A DNA stretch of 64,000 nucleotides from Gautieria morchelliformis (Eukaryota > Basidiomycota > Agaricomycetes > Gomphales > Gomphaceae), in contig WHVA01000023.1 of NCBI GenBank assembly GCA_015179125.1, forward strand, positions 248,001-312,000. The letters run 5' to 3'. Shown here in pieces: positions 24,101 to 34,515 of this stretch. The position numbers and the translations under genes are program-made. The notes under the pieces were generated by a model. That model saw only the letters and a list, made by a program, of their open reading frames with translations. It did no database searches and was not told the DNA's origin. Position 1 is the stretch's first letter. Every line of letters begins with the position of its first letter.

Positions 24101-25445
24101 TGCGCTTCGGCACTTGTGTGTTGTAAATCAAATCGATATAAGCCATTCAGCTTCGGTGCTTGCATCAATATCCTGCCTTTACGATTGGATATTGTGCATT
24201 TCTGATCAGCTATTTGTGTGTTATAGCCTGCATCATCGCACCGGCCGATCGAGATGAGGGTAACAGCCATTTTTGGCGCGTAGAACGTATCCTTCAATGT
24301 AATGTTCACAGTCTTATCTCCAACCTTGTTAGATAGCACGAGTGAGCCTGAACCGAAGGCATCAAAAGTGCCTTTGTTGGCTGCACGAATTGTGCGCGGC
24401 TGTGAGAATGGACTGTAATCCCTCAATAAATTCTTGTGAGGGGTCATATGTGCGGTCGTTCCAGTGTCGAGGATAACAACAGTGTCCAGAGATAAACTAC
24501 TCAAATTAGAGCAGTCGAAGTTGGCGAAAGCGGCTGGACTGCCACTCTCATCCTCCTCAGAGGACACTTCTTCGGCAACATTCGCCTTGGCTTTGCCCTT
24601 CTTCTTTTTGGCTTTCGCTTTCTTCTTCTGACGTGGCCCCTGGCCTTCTTTACCACCTCCTTTGCCCAGCAACTCTCTATAGCATGTCCAGGCTTGTGGC
24701 AATTAGTGCATGTAGACACCTTCGGGTCTTTCCGGCCCTTCTGCCCTTTCGTAGATGAACCAATAAATGCCTGCTCTTCTTGTGAAATATTGAGAGTCTT
24801 TCTCCTGTCGTATTGAGCCTTTAGTACTCTGATAATATCATCAGGCACTAAGGGCATTCCACATTCTTCGAGCGACGTGGTAAGGGCATTCATAACTGCC
24901 TCATAGGAGGGTGGAAGTGATGCAAGGATAATGTCGGTGAACTCTCCTTCAGAAATTCTGGCTCCCATCTCATTGAGACGAGCATAGAGGTCTTGGGCCT
25001 TGTCCAAGTGATCTCTCAAGTCTCCATCCTCAGGACACCTCATACTGCGAAGCTGTCTCTGTAGGTTGGTGAGGACCATCTTGGGCTTTTTGGTCATTTC
25101 ATTGACCAATGCATCCCAGACTTCTTTTGCTGTATGTCTCTTCTGTAGCATCAGAGCTAGTGACTCTGACACTGAGACGATTATTTGGGTTTTTGCCTGT
25201 CCTTCTCTGGCAAGATATTTCTCCAGCTTCTCCTCAGCCTTCTCTATCTGAGTTTCCTCAGCTTCTGTGAGAATATGGCCTGGGGGCATGACTGGAGGAT
25301 CAGGAGGTCGAATGGCTCTCCCTTCTATATGCCTGAGTAGATTTTTGGACTCAAAATAACTTGTGAGAGTAGCTCGCCACAGAGGCCAATTACTTCCATC
25401 TGTTGCAAGCTTCTCCACACCCAAAAGCTTCTGCGAAGTGTCTGC

Positions 25446-25460
25446 GGGGCCCATAACCCT
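25446..25460 (-). other. Copia primer-binding site (initiator tRNA anticodon-arm type)
   Basis: Directly after the 5' LTR, with no spacer, the minus strand reads AGGGTTATGGGCCCC. This resembles the Drosophila copia site that pairs with the anticodon arm of cleaved initiator methionyl-tRNA. The ATG inside it (25454-25452) is the first in-frame ATG of gag. Confidence 0.7.
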
Positions 25461-25947
25461 TGTAAGCAACTAGGGGCTATGGCAGGGAAGGTTCGGTAGA
25501 GTTCTTAGAAAGCTAGAATCAATATACTCTCTCAGTGAATTTATTGTCACTGATGTATTAATACAATACCTAGAATCAAATATACTACATGATTTTCAGT
25601 CAACATGCTATGTAAATATGAAGAATACTACTCGCCTCTCTCAGTGAATTTATTGTCACTGAGAGAGGAGTGTAATCCTGTCTCAGAAGGCATATACTTG
25701 CACCCGGCCCTTTAGCGCCCAAGGGCTCGCGCGTCGAAGTCATTTCAACCTCCGCTGGGTGCAGCCGCCTGTGAAAATAGAAATAACAGAATGGAATGGA
25801 GAGATAGAGAGTGACTGGAAAATTTCGAAAATAAGCAGAGAAATGGATGCATGGTACAAGAACAGTATGAGAAAATATTGAAACACCACACAATAAATTG
25901 AATATATTATGCTTGATTTTGGTGCAGGAGCATAAATGCACCCAACA
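25461..25947 (-). repeat. Copia 5' LTR
   Basis: 487 bp with TG...CA ends, carrying the same hairpin (25635-25646 with 25657-25668). To its right is unique DNA, not Gypsy sequence. Confidence 0.93.
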
Positions 25948-26639
25948 ACTATACCCCAATATCGCGCGTCATACGGCCGCCAAGTTTGTAATGTCGAACG
26001 CATCGTCGAGTATCATTCAGACATACTTTCCGCCACATGGATTAACGAGAAATGAGAAACGGCATCTACAAATATCTGTACGCCAATGTCTGTCCACCGC
26101 CTCACTCGTCAACATTTCAAGCCCAAAAGGACGACAACCCAGTTAGGTTTGTCTGCTGTGCCCACGGCACGATCCTTGTTTCCAACATTTTCAACAAGAC
26201 TACCACCGTAGGAGACTAGGAGGGTCGCATGCAACGCCCATTTCTCCACGTGATGCTCATGACTGGGTGTGTGGGGCGCGCAGGAGGCCGAATCTGTTTC
26301 CGGTGGATATTAAGCCCCCGTCGGCGAAATGGAGGGACCTTATCGAAAGGGAGGTTTTCCTACAGCGTGAGGAGACTGCTCCCAGCCCCTCCCAAATATG
26401 CATTGTGTTCTGCGTGTCCTTTTCCGAATAACATCAGCTGGTACAGCGGCAGCTACGGGCTGCGACAAACATTGCCGGGAACGGAGTCGTGCTGACGCCT
26501 TTGATGCCTAACAGGTATGGACGATTATGTTTACAATTATCACGCTGATTGATGTCATGTGGTGGTGTATTCGATACACAGTACAGCCTACTTTACACAA
26601 CAGAACCGAAAGGAAACATACTGCAGAATCTAAGGATGG
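25948..26639. other. No gene recognised between Copia and the seven-TM gene
   Basis: About 690 bp of non-repetitive DNA with short frames only. Nothing resembles the missing 5' part of the Gypsy on the other side of the Copia. It includes the 3' flank of the seven-TM gene. Confidence 0.4.
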
Positions 26640-27885
26640 TCATGCGATGTCACCAAAAGACCGTGACGCTTCTACCTTGTGCCCCCCGAGGGAGGGTGCG
26701 GGTGCCAGGTTGGTCGTGGCGAGGAGGATGTCGTTGTGGCTGCTGGACGCCGTGGTCTCAGTGCCGCTGGCGGCGGAGCGCTGGGCGAAGTGCATGTCAG
26801 GGGAGGTGATGTTGGACATGTCGCGCGTCCATGCGCGGCCCTGGGACACTCGGAACGCGATGAGGTGCGGGGCGAGGGCCTGGGGGGGGAAGCGTGCGTA
26901 AGTGTGTGCGTGAGATGTGGAGGACGGGCATGGGCGTTACCGTCATCAGCCCGTAGGTGCCCGTGATGCCTGTGGAGATGAGGTTGTCGAGGCGGAGGGA
27001 GACGACCTGGGCGATGCCGACGCAGGTGTAGAGAGCGGCGGACTCGATGACAATAGCCGTGATGGTGACGTAGGGGCGGGTGTGTTGGAGGCCGAGGGAG
27101 CGGTTGACGTGGCGGCGGTGGGCGAGGAGTCGGCCGACGATGAGGGAGGTGAGGATGACGTTGAGGGCAACGGAGAGAGAGAAGAAGATGATGACGGGCA
27201 TGGGGCTTGCGGTTGCCTTGGAGAGAAAGGAGCCGGCGGTCAGGCCGGTTTGGACCAGGAGGATCAAGGAGAAGGCTGTGGGGTGGTTCGGAGTGGGTAA
27301 ATGGCGGGGAATGTTGGGGAGGGGCGGCTTACCGATGGACGTCAAGAAGATCATGAAAGGAAAGATAAATAGCAGGTAGTACCCGTTCCATATGACGAGG
27401 AATCGGTAGAGCTGTGGTGGGTTCAGGAGAGAGATTCGGGGGAGTCCAGAGAGCGTACCAACAAGACATCCTGGAGCCAGGTTGAGATGGTGAAGCCTGC
27501 GAGGGCAGCAAACGAAAATGGACGATTGCTGAATTGGCTCTGATATGCGATGGGACCGCCGGGAATGTTGCGGTTGTCGATGAAGGCGAGCATGACGAAA
27601 TTGAGGTTTCCGGCGACGCCGAGGAGGACGGCGATCTGCTGGACGGAGAGGAAGGCGACGAGCTTCCAGGAGGCGCGGAGGCTCTCCTTCTTGACGAGGT
27701 TGTTGACCGTCATGATGTAGAGGCATAGCGTGAATCCTGAACAAGGGTTAGCCTGGAGATCATGTGGGGGAGAGTGTGTGCTCCCCGTAGAGGACAGCCT
27801 CGAAGGATGTTGAAACGAAGAGGGCGTGCTCGAGGCGCACGAGTGCTGGGGGCTCATGCGGTGCATATTCTGGGGACACCGACAT
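26640..27885 (-). CDS. Agaricomycete orphan seven-TM membrane protein
   Basis: Member of a large, uncharacterised multi-pass family expanded in mushroom-forming fungi; function unknown, location probably a cellular membrane. Exons by my reading: 27885-27786, 27736-27459, 27411-27333, 27275-26941 and 26879-26640, totalling 1032 nt (343 aa) in frame. Hydrophobic spans are near FTLCLYIMTV, VAFLSVQQIAVLLGVAGNL, FLVIWNGYYLLFIFPFMIFL, LILLVQTGLTAG, VIIFFSLSVALNVILTSLIV, AIVIESAALYTCVGIAQVV and GTYGLMTALAPHLIAF. The cytosolic-looking tail (RVSQGRAWTRD) fits the family. Oddity: the first intron (27785-27737) begins GGGAGC instead of the expected GTGAGC, although its acceptor and phase are right. The gene may therefore be poorly spliced or newly damaged. 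The start codon is the first ATG in frame with PALVRLEHALFVS. Confidence 0.78.
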
Positions 27886-28243
27886 GAGAGTTGCGATGAG
27901 AGTTGCGATGAGCTCGCGTCACAAGAGAATATATAACTTATCAGGGCCCCTTCAGTCGGCGCCCCGCGAGTTTGATGCGCCAAAAAGGTGACTTCGATGA
28001 TGTAGAGGATGAATGCCCGATAAATCGTGATTGGCACCGATCGTGATCGTGACCCATCCGGATAGGGGGCTGACGCCGGTCGTATTTGGACCGTACAGCC
28101 GGCTGCAAGATACATGTACAACCTGTTGTAACATACACGCGCGTTTACACTAAACGCGCATTTGCCTACGGTTCACATACCCCGTCTCCCCACTCCAAGG
28201 ACACAAGCGGCGTCTCGCAGTTCGGTGCGACCGTCCCCCGCCT
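27886..28243. other. Upstream region of the seven-TM gene
   Basis: 358 bp with no gene seen; it should contain the promoter of the minus-strand seven-TM gene and runs into the minisatellite on the right. Confidence 0.4.
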
Positions 28244-28495
28244 CCACGTACAGTGCATACGCACCTTAATCCCGTTCCACGTAGGGCCCCCTGCACCGTC
28301 CACCGCTTCCACATACGGTGCACAGGCACCGACACCGCCCCCCGCATCCGGTGCAGAAGCACCGTACGCGACCTACACGTACGGTGCCCCGCACCTAACC
28401 CGAACTCCACGTACGGTGCACGGCGAACCAAATTGGCGTCCGGTGCACATGCACCGGACGCCGCTTCCACGTACACTGCACACGCGCCGAAGCCA
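28244..28495. repeat. Degenerate 32-33-bp minisatellite with a hairpin in each unit
   Basis: About eight units starting near 28244, 28277, 28309, 28342, 28374, 28407, 28435 and 28467. The consensus begins CCACGTACGGTGCAC and carries the small inverted repeat GGTGC-n3/4-GCACC. One unit extends to a 13-bp perfect inverted repeat with a 2-nt spacer (28435-28462; GGCGTCCGGTGCA and its complement). Two further partial units lie near 28786 and 28818. It is open in one frame by chance; I do not call it coding. Confidence 0.75.
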
Positions 28496-29710
28496 GGCCC
28501 TGTAGAAATTTACGGGGTGGTCGCAGTAGGAAAGAACGGCTTAAGTCTTATTATGCGCCGAGCGCGCCCCACAAAATACAGCGAAGATTACAAACTCCAA
28601 CAGGCCCTGTTGGTATTCCCGGATTTGCGAGCGGCATCGAGTGACCCCCATACCAACGCAACATGTAGCTTACAAATACGCAGTAGTTTACATGTATTTA
28701 CTCATCGGTTTGTAACCCGCCACAACACCAAGTCGGTGCTGTCCCCCTCCCTTGTGTCCTCTCTCCCCGAAATTCCAACAGGCCCCACTTACTGTGCACA
28801 GGCACCATACGCGACCTCCACGTATGGCGAACATGCACCGAAGCCAACCCCACTCCATTTTATCCCATATGATTCTGACAAAACCACAAAAACATTACTA
28901 TTGCTCTATGCCACATACGTCCCCATGATCACACATGAACATCCACTCGAACCCGCAGACCATCGATAAGCTCCACATCGAATCTATGTATACCTCCAGG
29001 GATTACCCATGCGCAAGACAAGACATGGACACATATATGGCTGGGAAAGAGTACTTGAGCCCAAGCGGTTCTGATCCGAGGAGTAGTGCATTGGCTAGCC
29101 CAATGCACTTGGAGATTTCTTTCTTCTAAATTCCACATTCCATATCACCATATATCTCTTCTGATAACAATTCCTTTTCATACACATATTCAACTGATAA
29201 ATCAGTAACTACATCAACAGTCAGTGTATTGTCTTCCAGATCACAAACCATATATGCAATTCAGAACACCCATCTCCATAGACTCGTATCTCATAGTTAA
29301 ATAGTTCAGATGTATACAGAGAACAACCAGTCAATTAGAACTCACCTTTCTCAAAGTTACTTGATATTTTGTGACATGTATATTTGTGTAGTTATCACTC
29401 AAGAGCACACACATCTTGTGTATACTCAACCTCTCTGCTCTTGAGCTCTCACTCGATTCGACTTCAATTTGAAGTCTGAATCATATTGGTATTCAATTCT
29501 ACATTTGATATCTCTTAGTCTTTCACATTGTATCCACTATCAAACATACAATTCTGCAGCTACGTGTCTATGGTTTGGCCACTTGATGTCAACCCTGCGT
29601 CAGGAGCATGCACCCGAGGTGGTGTGGGTTAGTTAGTTTGTCCGCAACTGCCAACCACAATGTCACAAATATCAATACAATAATAATTGTTCAGGTGTTA
29701 TTAAGATATC
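28496..29710. other. No gene recognised
   Basis: About 1.2 kb, AT-richer toward the right, with only short frames and two stray minisatellite units near 28.79-28.84 kb. I see nothing else in it. Confidence 0.4.
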
Positions 29711-30129
29711 TGTTAAGGTTGTGTTCTGTTATGACCTGTTCCCGAATCCAGACCAAAGCTTGGCTTCGGCTCTCATTCGGGAACCTTGGGTTATTCTGGG
29801 CTTCCTTCGGGTTTCCCTTCGTACTTCCCATCACCCCTGATTCCCTTATTAGTTAGTTCCCCGTTTGCCTGACCCTTGTTTCCCCTGACTGTTGATCCGA
29901 TCATGTTCTCTTCGCGACCTTGCATGCTACTTTACTATATAGACCTCCATTCCATGTACAGTACCTCCTCAGTTCAGATATCAAATTAGCTTATCGTACT
30001 TGAGACCCTCTGCTTGATATCAAAACCTGCATCTTGCCTTATAGCTCTTGGGTTGCACCCAAGCCCTCTGACCCGAGACCCGAGTTCGGCCTGGTATAGC
30101 CGAACTACAGTACGAACACAACCTTAACG
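29711..30129 (+). repeat. 5' LTR of the degraded Gypsy
   Basis: About 419 bp bounded by a perfect 15-bp inverted repeat (29712-29726 with 30114-30128; arm GTTAAGGTTGTGTTC). The start TGTTAAGG is clean; the right terminus reads CCTTAACGG, so the exact end is uncertain. No second copy is present. Confidence 0.6.
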
Positions 30130-32736
30130 GTATATCTGAACTCTCTACACTCTTTGCTCAGAATGCCAATTACCCGATCTCACACCCGTGCTGAAGGCAG
30201 CTATGTAACGCTGACAATCGAAGCTTGGTGTGCATGAGGTGCTTCGAGCATCCCGGAAAACCCCCCGTTCCATCACCGGTATTCCAACCCCCCACCTGTT
30301 CAACCTGCACCCAGGCGCCGAGTAATTCGTGCTGGCCGAGGGCGCATCAGCGAAGTTCCCAAAGAGCCGAACGCTGAGCCCCCCGAGCCGAGTGATCCTG
30401 GAAATGGTGGTGGAGGTGGCAATGATTCCGATTCTGGTTCCGAGCATAATTCCAATCCCGAAGTAGCAGGCCCGAGACCTAATCCCAACCCGAATGCAGT
30501 GGCAAACGGAGAGGAACAGGTTGGGTGACTGCTCATGGCTTTGGAAAAGCTCGCTGACAATGGGCTTGGTGGTGGTGGAGACCGAAGTGAGTCGAAAGCG
30601 AAACTCCGGGAACCCGACCAGTTTGATGGCTCGGACCCGAAAAAGCTCCGAGGATTCCTTCTCCAGTGCACGCTGAATTTCCATGCCAAACCCCAAGCAT
30701 TCCAAGATGGTTCTATGAAAGTGAACTATGTTTTGTCCTTCCTCAAGGGAACAGCTCTGGATTATTTTGAGCCCTACCTTGCAGATGACCCTGCTGACGA
30801 ACCCACATGGGCTTCAGATTACACGGCATTCACGGAAGAGCTCTATCTGAATTTCAGTCCCTACGACCAAGTTGTGGATGCTGAAATTGAGCTCGAGAAT
30901 TTGGTCATGAAGGATATCCACAAGGCAACTTGGTTTTTCGTTGAATTCTACAGACTCACATCCGTCCTTCAGTATAACGATTCAGCTTTGCATCGCCGAG
31001 CCTACTTGGCTTTGCCAAAGCGGAAATGGTGCATTTCAACAAACCCCGAACCCTTGACAACCTCCGAGACCTCATTCAGAAAATCGACCAGAGGTACTGG
31101 GAACGCCGTGGTGAACTCTCTCGCGAGACTCATTCCACCCCCAAACCCAAGGCCAAGAACGACAGGTCGGCCAACCAAAACCGAGGCTCCCAGAACAACG
31201 ACCAACGTCAAGGTCAAGGCTCCAGCAACTCCAATGCTAATGCCAGTAATAACCAAGGCAAAGGCAAGGACAAGCCGAAAGGGAACAACCAGTCTGAGGG
31301 TCAGAAAAATCCCGAACCAGACAGGCTCGGCAAGGACGGCAAACTCACGCCTGCAGAACGCCAGCGTCACATGTATAACAACCTCTGCTTAGTATGTGCG
31401 CAGAGTGGCCACCATGCAAAGGAGTACCTGAGAGCCACGTCGGCCTGGGCAGCCACGGCTTCTTATGGGAAGACGTCCAACGATAAAGCTGACAGCTCGG
31501 CTTCGGGTGCAAAAGAATAGTCAGCGGCCCTACAGCCTCCGCGCATACCGAGGGTCGCATTGACTTGGCTTGCACATTGGGGGAGGTAAGAATCAATGCT
31601 TCTGCTCTCTGTTCCCCGAATTCTCTTGTAGTCAGTTTATCCTCATCTCTGCTCCCCAACCAAAAGTTTAAAGACCTAGTAGATTCCGGTTCTACTCATT
31701 GTTTCATTGAATCAATTTTTGTAAGTAGAAATCGCCTGAAAACCCGATCCGTAGATCCAATCCCACTCCGTTAGTACAAATTTGGTAATTACTGAAGCTG
31801 TAGAGCTACCTATCCATTTCCCCTATGGTCACACCCATTCCGTAGACTTTTATGTCACCCCCCTTGATTCGTCTGTTTCGGTAGTTCTTGGACACAACGG
31901 GCTCACCTGCTACAATCTGTTGATTGACTGATAACTGGGCAGTATTGCATTCCGAACTACCCTTCCGGGCAGTCCTGTGGACAACCTGCTGGCTCCGGAT
32001 GCTCACGTCTCTATGGCCGAAACCGAGCCATACCCGAGCTTGGAAGCTCCCCGGGTGGCTCTCCTGAATGCAGCGGCATTTTACCGTGCCTGAAAACTAC
32101 AGGGTTCCCAATGTTTCCAGCTAAACCTGGCACAACCTGAACCCAAGACATTGGCCTGTTTGGCCTCTGTGCAACCCGATCCAGTGGATCTAAAGGATGT
32201 TCTGAAGGAGTACCATGACTTCGCGGAGTCTTTAGTAAATCCCAGGGTGATGCCTTGGCTCCCCACTGACCCTACGATCTGAAGATCGCCCTGGAGGATG
32301 GTCTCCTCAACCCCCGTTATACTCGCTCTCTACCTTGGAGCTTGCCACGCTCCGAGCTTTCATTGATGAGCACCTGAACTTGGGTTACATTCGGCCCACT
32401 CGGTCCTCCCACGGAGCCCCTATCCTCTTTCTCAAAAGGAACAGTGGCGAACTTCAGCTCTGCGTGGATTTCCGAGCACTCAACAAGATTACGAAGAAGG
32501 ACCACTATCCACTCCTGTTGATTACCGACTTGTTGGATGCACCCCGAAAGGCTCGGATTTATACCAAAATCGACCTTCGCCATGCATTCCACCTCGTCCG
32601 AGTCACTGAAGGCAACAAGTGGAAAACAGCATTCTGGACCTGGTACGGCTCATTCGAATGGCTAGTCATGCTTTTTGGCCTGACCAATGGTCCCGCGGTT
32701 TTTCAACATTTTATGAATGGCGTCTTCGGAGATATG
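29711..32736 (+). mobile_element. Ty3/Gypsy element, plus strand, heavily degraded and 3'-truncated
   Basis: 5' LTR at about 29711-30129 (15-bp inverted ends; TATA-like CTATATAG near 29935). Then gag: a typical MPITRSHTRAE start near 30160, a main domain in about 30.5-31.1 kb (FLKGTALDYFEPYLAD, EFYRLTSVLQYNDS) and a degenerate knuckle near 31.4 kb. Then a protease-like stretch (DLVDSGSTHCFI, about 31.67 kb) and the first half of reverse transcriptase (LCVDFRALNKITKKDHYPL; MLFGLTNGPAVFQHFMN). It stops inside RT before the catalytic box. RNase H, integrase and 3' LTR are absent. More than six breaks; an old fossil. Confidence 0.85.
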
Positions 32737-33660
32737 TGTCATGATTCGTTTATTCTGCAAATCATCCCTCAGCACAAGGCAAATGACTTCCCGAACCAGC
32801 GAACAACTTCCTGAACCAGCGAATATCTTGCCAAAATATTCATCGCCATACTGGTTTCGCATTCGCTATTTGCATCATTCGTGAGTCATTATGAGTCAGA
32901 CAAAACCTTCCCACACATTCCGAAAGCTTCTTCATGACTCATTCCCCCATTCCATTAATAGATAGAGGGTCCTACCGCTTAGTTAAGTGCCTGTACAATA
33001 CGATATAAAAGGAGGCCCTTTTTGCCTGCCTTTCATCAGCCAATCTACCCATCTTCTATCCTACATGTCACCTCATGTGACTTGCATCTTACTAAGCTGC
33101 TAATCCCAGCTAGGGTTATTCACTTACTTTAGTGTCTAATTCATTGTTAAGTAGATACTTTTCTGCTTAGCCACCTAGACTAATCCTCCAGGTGTAATTC
33201 TACAGAGTGAGTCTGTCAATTGATAGTCTTGCCATTCGCACTCCAATACCCGAGAGAGTTGATCAGTTGATTTTCCTGGTTAATATCTTTCACAAGTCAA
33301 TTCCTGTTACTTGTAAAAGCCACTTTAGATTCTATTCTTTGCCTCTTGTTTAATTTCAGTGCGTTGGTAGATTATCAGGTCAGTCCATTTATAAAATCAC
33401 CTGCTAAGCACATTCCCTCATATTTTGGAATACGCTGGGACCCCGATAGTGCCCTTGAACCTACATTCTTTTAGTTTATTGTTCAGTGCTGCTAAGAAAT
33501 GTGTTGCCTTCCAGCTGTATTAACTTGGACTAGTTTTACACGGATTGCAACCAAGGTACAAATATTAAATTATTTCTGGAGTTGTGCTGCAGCATTGTTT
33601 AATATTCTTTGAGTCTCGTAAACGACACGTTCTGATAGATTGAAGTGTTAGCAATAACAC
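32737..33660. other. AT-rich unassigned segment, possible solo LTR
   Basis: Gypsy RT homology ends abruptly near 32736, where the sequence switches to TGTCATGATTCG. The next 0.9 kb has no coding likeness but has a promoter-like GATATAAAAGG near 33003, as an LTR would. I could not find a matching right end or a target duplication, so the reading as a solo LTR is only a guess. Confidence 0.3.
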
Positions 33661-33667
33661 CAAAGTC

Positions 33668-33892
33668 TTGAAGGGTTCCAAAACAGTGGCTGCAGTGCTA
33701 TACAGAGGAGGCGTAGAAGTGCAGGTGGTCCGGCTACACCTAGGGTCAGAAGAGGACCACACAGTGGTTGAAGCAAAGCCGGTGGGAGCAGCGATGGGAG
33801 CAAAGATATTGAACACTGAATGCAGCCACAGATATGTGATAGGCACTGATAGTCAGGCAGCATTACTGATCACCAGGAAAGAAAAACAGTGT
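33668..33892 (+). mobile_element. LINE RNase H fragment
   Basis: About 225 bp encoding the middle of a LINE RNase H (VAAVLYRGGVEVQVVRLHLG, then TDSQAALLITRKEK). It matches the same part of LINE copy B, which has AAAVLYNRGIEVKVVRLYLG. Both ends are lost and there is no poly(A) here. Confidence 0.75.
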
Positions 33893-34473
33893 TAAGAGTC
33901 CTCAATGCTGGGGGTGGTATCTGGATGTGATGTAGATTCAAACTCCAAGGTGGAATCAAATCGAGTTTGAGTTCAAGAATATGAGGCATGAAGTTGTGCA
34001 GGATGTATGCACCTTGGAATAATCAACAAGACAAAATTAAGTGCTTCAAAGCACAGTAGGGTAACAATAAGTGAGTTCGATTGACTGGACTATTACTGTG
34101 TACACGACAGCTATGTAACTGATTCGTAGGGTGGGCTACTACAGAAGTGGTTATACCAGTGGATGTGTATATATGGCTCAGGTTACGGGGGATTGATGTA
34201 CTGGCTGCTGCAGTGAGTACATATCATGTCTATCGAAGGCAAAGGAGTGCATATGGTCTTGGTATCAGAAAGAGAATGTGTGTGTGAATAGAAAGAAAGA
34301 AAGAAAAAAAGATTTGTACACGACAGGCTAGCCGTCGTGTCGTTCCTCGGATCAATCCTGCCTCAGGCTCAGGTCTGCGGCTCGGATCAGGCGGTTCTCG
34401 GACCCAGCGACCCCACCCACGGCCACCAACCACTCATATCGACACACATCTACTGACGACGACGAGGCGCCAA
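33893..34473. other. No gene recognised
   Basis: About 580 bp without a convincing frame or known repeat. It ends at the target duplication of LINE copy B. Confidence 0.35.
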
Positions 34474-34484
34474 GCGGGCTTCCG

Positions 34485-34515
<31 letters not shown>

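Larger units (their letters stand above)
20708..25947 (-). mobile_element. Ty1/Copia LTR element with both LTRs, recently inserted, broken
   Basis: 5240 bp, minus strand. LTRs are at 25461-25947 (5') and 20708-21195 (3'), each TGTTGGGTGC...TTGCTTACA; they differ by about six substitutions and one 1-base indel (about 1.2-1.4%), so the element is young. In order: primer-binding site, gag with a CCHC knuckle (CTNCHKPGHAIESC; about 25.45-24.5 kb), aspartic protease (VILDTGTTAHMT), GAG-pre-integrase (MEIHQKMGHIS), integrase (about 23.9-23.2 kb), reverse transcriptase (IATAVDDLTI) and RNase H (YSDADWA; SSTEAEFVAL), ending near 21.2 kb. I count about three breaks. The flanking 5-mers (AGATC left, ACTAT right) do not match, so no target duplication is visible. 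Confidence 0.93.

Noticed and set aside
26797-27744. Long frames on both strands across the seven-TM gene (for example a 315-codon frame)
   Set aside because: They run through the introns; the spliced model gives the conserved protein. The antisense frames are open because of high GC content.
28086-28969. Open frame over the minisatellite as a repetitive protein gene
   Set aside because: The 32-33-bp units shift frame from unit to unit, so the peptide is not periodic, and it has no clear start context.
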